From NCBI GenBank assembly GCA_027625915.1, contig JANTQA010000065.1:1-64000 (forward strand): a DNA stretch of 64,000 nucleotides, written 5' to 3'. Below the pieces are notes generated by a model. It did no database searches. It had not been told where the DNA came from and was given only the letters and a program-made list of their open reading frames with translations. Positions 48,901-60,420 of the stretch are shown here, piece by piece. The translations under genes were made by a program, and so were the position numbers. Within the stretch, counting starts at the first letter, position 1; every line of letters begins with the position of its first letter. This stretch comes from Anaeramoeba flamelloides (taxonomy: Eukaryota > Metamonada > Anaeramoebidae).

Positions 48901-50220
48901 AAATTGTTGCAAATAATTTATGATTTAATCTCATAAAAATTCTGAAAGGACATTACTTGTTTCTAATGAGATATACTCAAATTTAGATCAAAATTTTTCA
49001 TTCTTTTTTTTTTTTTAACTGGAAAATGAACAACCAAATTCGAGTCGAATAAACTCGAACAATCTTCTTCAGAAACCTAAAAATGAAATCAAAAAATAAT
49101 CACGATTTCTGAGCTTGAAAAATGAAGATCATTTCAAACATTCTAGATCAACAACTCTAACTTTTGAAGGTTGTGTGTTTTTGAGTTTTGAACATCAAAT
49201 TGCTTGAATTTTCAATTTATAACCCACAAATCAGAACAATTCCTTCAAAGAAATTCTGATTTTCTCTTTGATTTTTTTTATTGGTTCGGTTATTTTGTTT
49301 TTTTTGGTTATTTTGGTTCGTTTTGGTACTTTTTCAAATTGAATTGAAGTTCTCACTCAGATCTTTGCTAGATATTATTTACTCTGTTTTATCTTTTGAA
49401 AGAATCTACAATGCCAAACATACTCGAAATACTTTTGTTCATTTTTATGTTTTTTTTGAGATGTTTTGTTTTTTTTGTGTTTTGTTTTGTTTGGTTTCTC
49501 TCGAAAAAGTGAATTGTTAGTCTCAATCCAAATTGGATTGGGGTATAGCCATGGTCAAGGTTTTGGAATTTTACCTTCATTGATTCAGAATAAAAAAAAA
49601 ATTTTTGCAAAAATTTACTAAGTTTTTGTTAATCTTGAAAAAAAAAATTTATTTGTTCATCACAGTTGATTTAGAAAAAATGATCAATTTGTATTTAAAA
49701 AATAAGCAGTTGTGTTGTCTTCAAGACAATACCATATACTTTACCTGTCTTTTTCCAACTTTGACTTTGTTAGGAAATAACAAAGCAACCTGTCTATACC
49801 AATTCCAAATTTTTGCAAATTTTTGATGATTTTGAACTTTTAGATGAAAATTGAGACCCATTACATCTCAACTAACATCTGAAATTTCATATGAGTTACT
49901 GTAGGTTATTTCCCATCTGTAGCAAATGGTTTTCAATTCTCTCCTATTTGTACATTTTCTCCAAAATTCGATTTTTCCTTTTTCCTATACTTCTTTTACA
50001 TTTTGAGAAACCAAAAGATAAAATCACAGAAATTACAGAAATTACAGAAATCACAGAAATCACAGAAAGGAGGAGTTACGATCAATTCTGACATTTTCTT
50101 CTAAAAAAACTCATTTGCTCCAAAATTGATCTTAATGAATAAATATTTATGAGATTTACCAAACATGAAATCCTCTTTTAAACAAACCAAAAATCAAATT
50201 TTGACTTGACCAACCTAGTC
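48901..50220 (+). repeat. 3' flank of hairpin unit 4
   Basis: AATAATCACGATTTCTGAGC and AAAATGAAGATC near 49096-49130, CAGAACAATTCCTTCAAAG near 49232. Frames at 49281, 49389 (minus) and 49605 are Phe-rich or repeat-derived. A short acagaaatt tandem repeat lies at 50027-50070. Confidence 0.5.
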
Positions 50221-51198
50221 GTTAACTTTTCTAATTTTTTTTTTTAAAAATTTTAAAACTTACTTTATTAATTCAAAATTTTGATTTTCACGAGATCTTT
50301 AAATATTACATTTCTCTTAAGAGCTTTTATAAAACACAACAACTCAATTTATCTTGGTACTTTAACAATTTTTTTTTGCTGAGAAATAATACAAACACCT
50401 TCAAAAATTTTATCAAAAAAAAAACACTAAAAGAAACCTTTGGTTTAGGTTAATATTTGGTAATGAAGATTCTATTCTATTCAAAATCCAAAAGAGATAA
50501 TATATGAACCTCAATAGAGATCTTGAGAACTTGAATCCAATCTAAAAAAAAAAGAAAAACACAAAAAAAAAACAAAGTAACCAAAGTGACCAAACGAAAC
50601 AACAGAACCAAAGGAAAAAAATAAAAAACACAAAGTAACAAAGAGAAAATTGCCTATCGTCTCCAAAAATAACCAAAAGGAAAAAAAAGAAAATTACAAT
50701 TCTTCTCTTGGAGAACCAAAATGATTTATGTGACAATAGAACAATAAATGTTACTCAATGTTCAAAAACCAAAGACAAGTGATCTTTGAAATTTGGAATT
50801 GTTTTTTCAGGAATGTTTGAAAATGATCATCATTTTTTTTATATAGGGAAGAAAATCTCTGATATTTTAACCTTATTAAATTTTTTAATAACAAGTTTTC
50901 AGGGTTTAGAGAGTTATCTCAAAATTTCTTTTTCTTTTGATTACCATTAAAAAAACAACTTATAAAACAAATACTAAAAATTTTTTGATCCCAAATTGGA
51001 AACCCTTTGCTATTTAATATGACTTTAAAATTTAAATCTGATTGGAGATTAAAATATGAGGACGATTTGGAAAATATCAAACATTATACTTCAAGATTTT
51101 TTTTTTATTTTATTTAATTTATTAAAATTTAGGAATTATTGAAAGTAAATACTTTGAAATAAAATTTTCTCTTTTAATAATATACCCTTTGAGTTGGA
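50221..51198. other. AT-rich stretch, no gene seen
   Basis: A-rich patch 50530-50700 gives Phe-rich minus-strand frames. Nothing recognised. Confidence 0.4.
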
Positions 51199-51459
51199 TT
51201 ACAACTTTGGTAATTGTTTTTGAGAATTTTTAAGACATATTTTAAATAAAAAAAAGTTGTTATATATAAAATTTATAGAAATATTTTCTATTTTAATATC
51301 TTGGTCGGAATTATTTGGTTGATTGATTTGATCTAAAAAATATTCTGATGTTTTGATATCTTTGATTCGAGTATTGTATATTTTAGAAATTGTTTTGGTA
51401 GTACTGATAAATTCCAATAAATATCTGTAAATTTTTACTTCATTTTCCATTTTTAACAA
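51199..51459 (-). CDS. Hypothetical 86-residue ORF
   Basis: Minus-strand frame beginning MLKMENEVKIYRYLLEF and ending KNSQKQLPKL, with TAA stop. It may instead start at the second Met, in a TTAAAAATGG context. Composition is mixed (Lys, Ile, Asn, Glu, Ser, Asp) without homopolymers, and it is not inside a recognised repeat. No signal peptide; one hydrophobic patch near the end (FIYNNFFLFKICL). No family recognised; could be chance in AT-rich DNA. Confidence 0.25.
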   Translation of the reverse strand: MLKMENEVKIYRYLLEFISTTKTISKIYNTRIKDIKTSEYFLDQINQPNNSDQDIKIENISINFIYNNFFLFKICLKNSQKQLPKL

Positions 51460-51698
51460 TTGTTTTACACAAGCTTTGTAGAAAGCATTCTATTGATTTA
51501 TAGGTTAAAAAACTTTGTAAAATTGGTTTGGATTTAAAAAGTTCTTTCTCTTGAGTTGTTTTAAAAGTTGAGATATGTGATTACAAAATGGGAAATTGAA
51601 GTAAAAATTTTATTGAATTTATTTGAATTTATCAGTATTGTTTTTTTGTTATATTTTATTTTTTTTCTGACTATTTTAATTAAAAAAATAATTTAAAT
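51460..51698. other. AT-rich leader before hairpin copy 5
   Basis: Lacks the GAGAGA and TATAAA landmarks that precede copies 1-4 and 7, so the hairpin module can stand without that flank. Confidence 0.5.
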
Positions 51699-51743
51699 TC
51701 ATTTCTACTTTAGTAGAAATGATAGGCCATCTTCAGATGGCCT
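51699..51743 (+). other. Double hairpin, copy 5 (loop variant)
   Basis: First stem unchanged. In the second hairpin the apparent loop is CTTCAG instead of CTTTAG, and the first stem base pair is lost (9 bp stem AGGCCATCT). The changes fall in the loop and stem base, as expected if structure is kept. Confidence 0.8.
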
Positions 51744-51744
51744 C

Positions 51745-52805
51745 GTGAGAATCACAACTTAACATATTAAATACACACAAATACAAAACCACAAAATCAA
51801 ATAAATATCAAAATTTACATATAATAACCACACAATTATTTCATACATAAATTTAACAAAATAAACACAAAATAACAAACTATTATAGACAAAACCAAAT
51901 CAATTAATCTACACACACAAAATGACAACAAATAACAAATTATCAAAATACAGTGAATTCCACAAAACACTAATATTTATATCAACAACCAAATACAAAA
52001 TAAAAAATGTTACAGCCAGTTTCGCTTTCAAGACACAAACTTTCAACAAAATTTAAACCACAAAAAAAATCTCAAATTAAAAGCACAAAATTCAAATACT
52101 AGTAAAAATAAATTGTAAAAAAAAAAATTCCAAATTTTGTACCTTAATTTGAGATTTTTATTGTGCCTTAAATTTCGTTGAAACTTTGTGCCTTAAAAGT
52201 GAAACCGACTATACAACATAAAATATTACTATCAAAATAACTATATAGGTTAATTTTAATGAAATATCATCTAAAATTAAATATTAATCATATTCAAAGC
52301 CATTATCAATTCATCTTATTAATTTTTTATATTTAAAAAACTCAACAAAAATAAAATACTACAATCATCTAAAAAAAAACATATCAAACTCAACTGATCA
52401 ACTTACTGGAAAAACAAAAAACAATAAACATAACAAAAACAATAATAAACAAACCAGTCTATAAATCAAAATTATTAATAAATCTAATACAAGTATAGTA
52501 TTATCATAAAAATTTTCAAAAATTAAAAAAATATTAAAATTGATGGAATTTCATCTTGATTAAACTACAAATATTTTAAAATTGTATGAAATATATAAAA
52601 CAATAATAAATTGATTCCAATTATATAAAAAAAACTACAATATAATCAATTTAGATTTAACAATATTCTGATAATCATACATCTAATATTTAATAATCTT
52701 TTAATTCTCACAATTTTAAAAGAACAAAATTACTATTGAATTTTAATCACAAAGTTATTTATAAAATTAAGGAAAAAAATACAGTATTCAATTAAATCCA
52801 ATAAT
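51745..52805 (+). other. A/C-rich tract after hairpin copy 5, interrupted by a MITE
   Basis: 4 G in 51781-51960. Beyond the MITE (52013-52211) the A-rich bias continues but weakens, with more T and some G. Confidence 0.65.
52013..52211. mobile_element. Palindromic MITE, copy 3, altered within the A/C tract
   Basis: About 199 bp, the same element as at 32697 and 33943. Relative to those two copies almost every change removes G or T and adds A or C. Target TA still visible at both ends. Confidence 0.85.
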
Positions 52806-53266
52806 AAATTCTTTCCAAGTCTTCCATAAAATTTAACATAGAACACACTTGATGTGTCTATTCTTATTTTATATTTTCAAAAGATTCTGAAATAAGAGCT
52901 ATTATTCCAAAAAAAAAAATTTTTTCAATAAATGAGCTATTATTCAAATATTTGAAACATTAAATAAAAAAAAATCAAGATTCCATGAAAATTATGAATT
53001 ATTGGTCCGAAATAGCTCAAAAAAAATATCAATAAATACCGTTCTTTAAAAATTTACCTTTTTTGAAGAACATTTTTAAATTCTTAAAGAATCTTTAAAA
53101 TTTTTTTTTATTTAATATTTCAAATATTTGAACATAGCTCATTTATTATTATTTTTTTTTTTTTTGAATAATAGCTCTTATTTCAGAATCTTTTGAAAAT
53201 ATAAAATAAGAATAGAAAAATCAATTTTGTTTGTTTTAAAATTTTATGGTACCCTTGGAAAGGCTG
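52806..53266. mobile_element. Foldback/Tc1-like element, ~460 bp
   Basis: Right end CCCTTGGAAAGGCTG then TA; left end TCTTTCCAAG with the outermost bases worn. Long internal arms pair (ATTCTTATTTTATATTTTC at about 52860 with its complement near 53195). No coding capacity. Confidence 0.7.
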
Positions 53267-53363
53267 TAAAAATAAATACTAAAAGATCGACTCTAATTTG
53301 AGATTAATCATTCAACAAAATTATGATGAAAATTTGTGTCAATAAAGTGGAACTGATTAAATT
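53267..53363 (+). repeat. Trailer between tandem hairpin modules
   Basis: Contains AAAGTGGAACTGA, the trailer word that also follows the tracts at 44350 and 54067, and runs directly into hairpin copy 6. Confidence 0.55.
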
Positions 53364-53408
53364 TCATTTCTACTTTAGTAGAAATGATAGGCCATCTTTA
53401 GATGGCCT
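53364..53408 (+). other. Double hairpin, copy 6
   Basis: First stem unchanged. Second is 9 bp (AGGCCATCT) with the same CTTTAG loop and the GATAGG spacer variant shared with copy 5. Confidence 0.8.
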
Positions 53409-53960
53409 GATATAGATTACTAACAACACAAAAACAACATCACCAACACATAACAAAACTAAAACATAAATACACAAAATACACATCACAAATAAACAAA
53501 CAAACATAACTACACATTAAACGAATATAACAACAACACAACTAACATACTAACATCAATTTAAAAACTATAACTTAATATCATCAATAAACAATACAAA
53601 CAACAATAAATAACATCATTTTCAAACAATTTTATTTAAATTATCAAATACATATCAACAACCACAAAATCATTATTTCAATCTCAAACACAACAATACA
53701 CAATCAACAAAACATCAAACCTTCAAATTAATATCTAAAAAAATTATCAAAAACAAATAAAAAACTTTCAATAAAAATCAATATATAACAACCAAACTAC
53801 ATTCAAATAACCTTATCAAAAATACCACATACAAATAACACAAACAACAAAAATAATTATAATAAAAAACAACATACTAAATAACACCGAATTAAAAAAC
53901 CAACCATAGCACACCAAATACAGACAACTAAACTATCAAGACACCTATTGCACATTAAAT
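53409..53960 (+). other. G-depleted A/C-rich tract after hairpin copy 6
   Basis: The most extreme tract: I count 1 G in 53461-53820 (360 bases). Confidence 0.8.
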
Positions 53961-54624
53961 TGTAAAAATTTCTTCAAATAATATTTTCTCTTTAAATATA
54001 TAAAAAAATCATCAGTAAAATCTCAATTTCAATTCTTCATCTAATTTTATTGAAAAACCATTAAAAAATGTGGAACTGAACATAAATGGACAATAAATCT
54101 AGGTATAAATAATTTCCCTTCAGAAGATTTGGAGTTCTAGTGTCATCAAGCACTCAGGGTTGGTATAGTTCAAGTGTGTAAATATATATTTTAGTATTAA
54201 TTTTATTTTTTTAGAAAAGAAAGAAATTCCTATAGTTATTAACTAAATAGAATTTTCAAAATCAATACATAACAAGATTAAAATAGATATACATTTACTA
54301 TGTGAACTACAATAAATCATACGGATACAATTAAAAATAGCTGAAAAAATACCAATACTGCATTTTACATTCAATCTGGTAAATAATTTTTAATTTACAA
54401 AATAATGAAAATTAATTTTTTATCTTTTTTTTTTCTTTTTTTTTTTTCACATTTAAGTCATTTGTTTCATTACATCTTGCAAAATTATCTGATAGAAGGT
54501 TACTGTTGAGTTTTTTAAATTGAAAAATCCTCATATAATTGGTTAATTTTATTTTTACATTTGATCGATTTAACAACAAAAATTGTCAGAGAAATTTTAA
54601 AAAATTTACCAATTCAGTGTTTTG
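53961..54624 (+). repeat. Trailer, leader and 5' flank of hairpin unit 7 (left part)
   Basis: Matches 44215-44960. Interrupted at 54655 by the insert described next; the flank resumes at 56025. Confidence 0.65.
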
Positions 54625-54679
54625 TTCATACTAATTCTTTTCATTATTTCATCAGAAGTTTGAGGGGGGGGGGGGGGGG

Positions 54680-54940
54680 CCCTTGTCGGACAACTCTACG
54701 GTAACTCTGTCGAGTTACAATTGCAAAGTTAGCCCTGCTGGGTACCCTTGTCGGGCAACTCTACGGCAACTCTTTCGAGTTATCAGTGCAAAGTTAGCCC
54801 TGTTGAGTACCCTTGTCGGACAACTCTACGGCAACTCTCTCGAGTTTTCAATGCAAAGTTAGCCTTGTTGAGTACCCTATAGGGTAACTTCGGCGTGACT
54901 CTGTCGAGTCATATGTGTGAAATTTAAATCTATACTATAG
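54680..54940 (+). repeat. Four 65 bp tandem repeats with paired stem changes
   Basis: Units start at 54680, 54745, 54810 and 54875, exactly 65 bp apart. Each has CCCTTGTCGG (diverged in unit 4), CTACGGNAACTC and a small hairpin: AACTC-NNNN-GAGTT in units 1-3, GACTC-TGTC-GAGTC in unit 4, a compensated pair. Loops vary (TGTC, TTTC, TCTC, TGTC). Confidence 0.85.
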
Positions 54941-55718
54941 CATATACACGTAGCATAAATGTGCAAAACCCCAATGGGTCCATCAACCATTGTGTTATAT
55001 ACTATGTAACATGGGGTGGGTGACCTATACATGTCAAGGGGTGAGCCATAGCCATAAAACTATGATTCGAGACCTGAGGTTTAAACCATATCAAACTTCA
55101 TGACATGGTGTCCTCATGGTATAACATCAAAAGTACTTTTCGCACCACATTCCAGGATATCCAAATAAGCTAACAAAAGTTTTCATTTTTTCTAAAAAAA
55201 AATTATTTTTTTTACAAAAAATGAAATGTCTTAAGAAATAGAGTTCGGAAAAAAAATTTGTTATTTTTTGGACTCTTTGTCATTTTTTAAAAAAATTAAT
55301 TCCTTTGTTATTTTTTTTTTCGAGCATGGGGATTTTTACAAGGTGCTTTGTTATTTTTGAAAAAAATGACAAAGAAAATTTAATTCCTTTGTCATTTTTT
55401 CTTTGTGTTTAAAAAAAATTTTTCTGATCGTGATTTTTGATCAATTATTTGATTTCATACACTCAGTATTATTTGATCTGTGTTAAAATCGTCTGAAAAA
55501 TCGATTTTTCAAACTCCGGAGTCTCAAAAACGTGTACTTTTCGAGTTCTGACGAGGACATTAAAATTACTTGTATTTAGGAACGATTTTAATATATTTCA
55601 AAAACAAAACAAGTTTTTTTACAGTAAATTAAACAAAATTTTTTTGTTTTAAAAAAATCGAATTTTTTTTTAAAAAATTTTGGGAAAAAAAAAAAATTGG
55701 CTTATTTTGAGAAAGAAA

Positions 55719-55796
55719 TTTTGTGCTTTATTTTGAGATTTTTTTGTGCCTTAAATTACTACAAAAAGTTTGTGCCTTAAAAGTGAACATTGACTG
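55719..55796. mobile_element. Half of the palindromic MITE, copy 4
   Basis: Right arm only (TTTGTGCCTTAAA words, ending TGACTG before TA), carried within the 1.34 kb insert. Confidence 0.7.
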
Positions 55797-55854
55797 TAGT
55801 TTTTTTTTTTTTTTTAAAAAAAAAATTTTTTTTTTTTTTTTTTTTTTTAAACAA

Positions 55855-55996
<142 letters not shown>

Positions 55997-56024
55997 CATA
56001 CTAATTCTTTTCATTATTTCATCA

Positions 56025-56259
56025 TTTTGAACACTCTTCTATTTTTATTTTTTAGAAAATTTATAATTTTTTTCAGATATTTCTTTTTTGAGAATTATCA
56101 ACATCTAATCAAGAAATTTATTTTTTTAAGATCATTTCTAAATTTATACAAACCAATGGATTAATTCAAAAACATTTTCATTTTTAGAATCTCTTTAACA
56201 ATATTAAGAGAGTGTAAATTTATTTAATTTGATTTAAATTATAAGCATCGATAATAATC
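56025..56259 (+). repeat. 5' flank of hairpin unit 7 (right part)
   Basis: Continues the unit interrupted at 54655; ends with AGAGAGTGTAAATTTA-like sequence (here AAGAGAGTG) before the hairpins. Confidence 0.6.
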
Positions 56260-56305
56260 TCATTTCTACTTTAGTAGAAATGAAAGGCCATCTTTAGATG
56301 GCCTT
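56260..56305 (+). other. Double hairpin, copy 7
   Basis: Identical stems and loops to copy 1. Confidence 0.8.
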
Positions 56306-56660
56306 CAAAACACCACATTAAAAAAACAACAACACACTCAATAATAAACTTACACAACAACAAAACAATTAGAGTAATAACAATTCTCTCAACAAACATA
56401 AAATCAACTCACAAATTCAATTAAATCAATAAATAGAAAACAATCAAATCACCAAATAATTTTAACATTTCCAAATCAAATACTCAATTAATTTATACAG
56501 CTTATCCACCCCTACGAATTTCTAACAAAAATTCAATTAATAACAGAAAAAAACATCCTCAAATAAACTGCAATTTGAGAATCAAAATTACCTCGGAATA
56601 AAAACAAAAACACAATAAAATACACAAAAAACCATCTACTCTCAGACATCACATTTTTTT
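56306..56660 (+). other. G-poor A/C-rich tract after hairpin copy 7
   Basis: 5 G in 56341-56520, rising afterwards; less extreme than the others. Confidence 0.65.
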
Positions 56661-57170
56661 CAATTCTTTAATCCATACCTATACGATCTCTTCAACTCAA
56701 TTATTTTAGAGAAGAAGATTTACTTAAAAAAATGAGCAAGTTAAGTCACTAACTAATTACTGAGATACTCGGACGTGACTCTACAAAAAACTTGAAAATA
56801 AAAAAGAAAAAAACAAAAGCAAACAAGATTCATGGTTATTAAAAATACTAGATCCAAACAATCAAAGAAAACACAACAACAACCACCACCACCTCCTACT
56901 CTCAAAAGAGTATTCACTATCAATCATCAACACAAAATTTAAAATTAACCACAAGTATCGGGGTTGTGATTCTGGGTGTTCCTAATAAAACCACATAGCA
57001 TTGGGAGATTTTTTTTTTCATGACTTTTTACCAATTGCTTATTAACAATCCCTCACAATAAACTTTGAAATCTTTTTTTTTTTTTTTTTTTTCTATTTTT
57101 TTTATTTTTAACCACAGACCACTAACATTACTATCACTTCTTTACCTCTGCCCAAATCACACTTTTCATT
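56661..57170. other. AT-rich stretch with T-run
   Basis: T-run 57070-57092, after which 57098-57170 is again A/C-rich. No gene recognised. Confidence 0.4.
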
Positions 57171-57177
57171 AGTGTAC

Positions 57178-57370
57178 ATAAACCCCCTACAGGGGGTTTG
57201 GGGGTGGTAGGCCTAAAGCACCTTAAAAAGGTGCGTCTCAACCTTATCTATTTGAACAAAATGACACAAGATACCCCCATCATACCCTTTTACTAATATT
57301 ACCATTATTTCGAAATAATATTCAACTTTTTTCAAAAAATTTGCCAAATATTCGGTAGGGTACGTATGGA
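57178..57370 (+). ncRNA. Two-hairpin structured motif, copy d
   Basis: P1 stem AAACCCCCT with its complement (57180-57199), then TGGGGGTGGTAGGC, P2 stem GCACCTT, loop AAA, complement (57218-57234), then CGT. About 120 bases on comes AGGGTACGTATGG (57357). Versus copy e, P2 differs by a compensated C-G to A-T pair. Confidence 0.55.
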
Positions 57371-57660
57371 AAATAAGCCAGATTCAAATCAAAATGAATT
57401 TTTAAAAAAAAAAAAATAAAATAAACTATCCCTATTAACCTAATTAATGACATTCATTTTAAATAAACTTTTTTGAAAAAAATCACTATAATTTATGAAA
57501 ATATCAAATAAAAATTTACCCAAATAAGGTAAACAACTTATTAAAATTATCATCTTATTCCATATAAATATCATTTTAAAAATAAAAACAAAACAATTAT
57601 AAAGATATAAATTGTTCCACACCTTAATTAAATTGATAAAAATTAATATTAAAATCAAAC
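57371..57660. other. AT-rich stretch, no gene seen
   Basis: Nothing recognised. Confidence 0.4.
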
Positions 57661-57667
57661 TAAATCT

Positions 57668-58080
57668 TAACATTAACATTAAAATTAACATTAACATTAA
57701 CATTAACATTAAAATTAACATTAACACTAACATTAACATTAACATTAACATTAAAATTACTTTTAAATCATTATTTTTAAATTCTTAAGTAATATTAAAT
57801 TATAAAAATTAAAATCAAAATAACAACAAAAATTAAAATTAAAATTTACAAATAATATTTAAAATCAAATATTATTAAATTTTAACATTAACATAAACAT
57901 TAAAAATTATCAATCAACATATAAAATTAATATTAACATTAACACTAACCTTAACAAATAACAATTAACAAATAACAATTAAAAATTATCAATCAACATA
58001 TAAAATTAATATTAACATTAACATAAAATTAACATTAACATTAACATTAACATTAACATTAACATTAACATTAACATTAC
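57668..58080 (-). repeat. CATTAA arrays (reverse orientation)
   Basis: Arrays at 57668-57755, 57885-57960 (degenerate) and 58012-58078 with the same AT-rich linker words as at 35350-35640. Confidence 0.8.
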
Positions 58081-58100
58081 TTTTAAATCCTTAAGTAATA

Positions 58101-58180
58101 TTAGGGTTAGGGTAGGGTAGGGTTAGGTAGGTTAGGTTAGATTAGGGTTAGGGTAGGGTAGTTTAGATTAGCGTTAGGTA
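58101..58180 (+). repeat. Degenerate telomere-like TTAGGG/TAGGG/TTAGG run
   Basis: About 70 bp of TTAGGG, TAGGG, TTAGG and GATTAGGG units running straight into TTAGGTACGTAAG. An interstitial telomere-like block, or just a G/T microsatellite. Confidence 0.7.
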
Positions 58181-59180
58181 CGTAAGTTAAGTTCTGATTG
58201 AATTTCAAACATTGGATTTATATCATCATATTTTGAATTTCTACTTTCACATATCATTGAAACCTCCGGTTCAAACCCCTATTATACTTTAAAAAAACAT
58301 ATCATAGGATCTTATGTCCCATTAGGTACGTAAAGAAAGTTCAGATTGAATTTCTCTAACTTTATAATTATATAACCTAATATTATATATTTATATATTT
58401 TCAAACATTTTTCAACCTACTATTTGATTCTTTTCACTAAAGACCTGAATTCACTATAAAGTAATGTCTTTTAGATATTTTGTCCAAATTAGGTACATAA
58501 AGAAAGTTCTGATTGAATTTCTCTATATTATTAAATTCTTAACATATCAGAACTTTTTGAATTAGAATCTACTTTTACATTCTAACATTTCAATTTTTCA
58601 CACTATTTGAGTTTCTTTTCTTTTTATTTTTTTTAATTTCAATCTATATTGGAAAAAATTTGAAAATTCCATCTCTAAGATTTTGGATCAAATTTATGAA
58701 ATCAATGTTTTATTCCTTTGAATTAAACAATATTTTATAATATCCAATTCAAGTAATGTTTAGAATTTTAAAAACAACTTTTTTTGATTTTTTCTTGAAA
58801 AAATTGAAAACATGATTTGTCTATATGTATAAAAACACTTTCTAATCTTTGAAATTTTTTGATTTGAGATTTGGATCAAAAGTATACTATTAATGTGTTG
58901 TATTGAGTCTTTCAAATAAAAAATGTTTTATAATATATCATTTGACTAGTCTTAGTAACTTTGGAATTTTCATTTTAACTTTTTGAAAAAAATGAACATT
59001 TTAAAAACATGATTTATCTATATGTATAAAATCTTTTTAAATTTTTTGAAAATTTTTGATTTGAACTTTATTTGAGATTTCCATCTAAATTATCATATTT
59101 AATAGAATGTACCCTTTCAAATAAACAATTTTTTAAAACTAATTACCCAAGTGGTGTCAGTATTTTTAACATTTTTATTA
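58172..59180 (+). repeat. GGTACGT motif triplet and decayed ~200 bp monomers, copy 5
   Basis: TAGGTACGTAAGTTAAGTTC (58176), TTAGGTACGTAAAGAAAGTT (58324) and TTAGGTACATAAAGAAAGTT (58490) are spaced about 150-165 bp apart. Then come monomers with AAACAATATTTTATAATAT (about 58727), 58917 and 59120. Confidence 0.65.
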
Positions 59181-59392
59181 ACCTCATTTTCAAACAATTT
59201 CTATTTGTTGTTTAAGAATGAAATGATCCTTTGAAAGTTATTTTAAGATCAAATTTAATTAATTTATGAAAATGTTTTAGGAAATTAGATTATTTAAAGT
59301 GTTGTTCGTTGTATATTCGTCAATGAATGTTTTTTTTTTATTGAAGATTATCCAAAAATAATCTTTGGTTTACCTTACTTTTGTTTTAATTT

Positions 59393-59593
59393 ATGTTTAA
59401 AGATTTTTTCAAGGTAAAGGTGAGAAAAGAGATCAAAAGAATGAAAATGGTTGGTTTAGTTATTGTTTCGTCTATATTTTTTTCATTTTTATTCTTTTTT
59501 ATTTTTTTTCAAAAAATTATCTCATCAAAAACAATAAGAACAAGTCAAACAAAAAAAATGAAAGAGAACAACAACCAAACTAAACAAAAATAA
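59393..59593 (+). CDS. Hypothetical 66-residue ORF with one hydrophobic segment
   Basis: Starts MFKDFFKVKVRKEIKRMK, then a hydrophobic stretch (VGLVIVSSIFFSFLFFFIFF) that could span a membrane, then a polar tail. The same frame is open again after two TAA codons from about 59600 to 59865 (Asn/Gln/Ser/Thr/Pro-rich), and the opposite strand is open too. Both fit the G-poor composition of 59520-60110, so this may be chance. Confidence 0.15.
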   Translation: MFKDFFKVKVRKEIKRMKMVGLVIVSSIFFSFLFFFIFFQKIISSKTIRTSQTKKMKENNNQTKQK

Positions 59594-59599
59594 AATTAA

Positions 59600-60420
59600 C
59601 CACCAAAATCAACAAAGAATAACCAAAAAATAACACAAACCAACAAGAAACAACAGATCCAACTCCAACTTTTAACATCTTATTCAAGAATTCCATACGT
59701 TGATCCAGTCTCAAAATTGAAAAATAGAAACACACCAAGCCTCCATAGATCCAATTCCCCAACTTCAAACTCATTTTCAAACAAACAATCCCAATTTCTA
59801 CTTTTCTCCTCAGCTTCTACTCAAATCAAAGCTCAGACAATCCAGCTCCAACCCTCAAACCTAACATAACACATCGATTATATTCAGCCCCCAAGCTTTT
59901 GATACAGCAATAACAATGGTATTAGAAGCAGCTACATTAGAATTAACAGCAACACATACACAAGCTCTAACACAACCAATACCAATACCACTACCAACAC
60001 AAAAGCAACATTAAGATTAAAGAACAAAAATAAACCAAAAATAATAACTATAGCAATACATATAACCCTCATTCAAACGATCCACTTCCAACTTCAAATA
60101 ACAAAAACAATGCCAGTAATACAAGTATATAGAAAAAGAAATTGAATAACAATTTTCATTCAACTTGGTCACTTTTACTTGAAAAAAAAAATAAGATTAA
60201 AGGACTACTTTTAGGATTTATAAAATTGTCCCAAAGTATTTTAGTCCTTGTCTCCTTTCAAGTCTGAAGAAATGTACCATCGAAATCTTTCTCCCATTTA
60301 GAGAAAAAATCATTTTATGTAATTTTTTTTTATGAAAAATACACAAGAACTTTTGAGATACCTAAACTAAAACAACCTTATTAAGAAATGAGAAAGGAGA
60401 CAATGAAAATGAAAAATTAA
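59600..60420 (+). other. G-poor A/C-rich region without hairpins
   Basis: 59520-60110 is C-rich and G-poor on the plus strand but less extreme than the hairpin tracts. It lacks the hairpin pair. No confident gene. Confidence 0.4.

Noticed and set aside
58260-58290. GGTTCAAACCC as a tRNA B box
   Set aside because: No A box at the right distance and no T stem.
59600-59865. Ser/Thr/Asn/Gln-rich open stretch as an exon
   Set aside because: G-poor composition keeps both strands open here; no Met start in frame after the stops and no splice signals I can defend.
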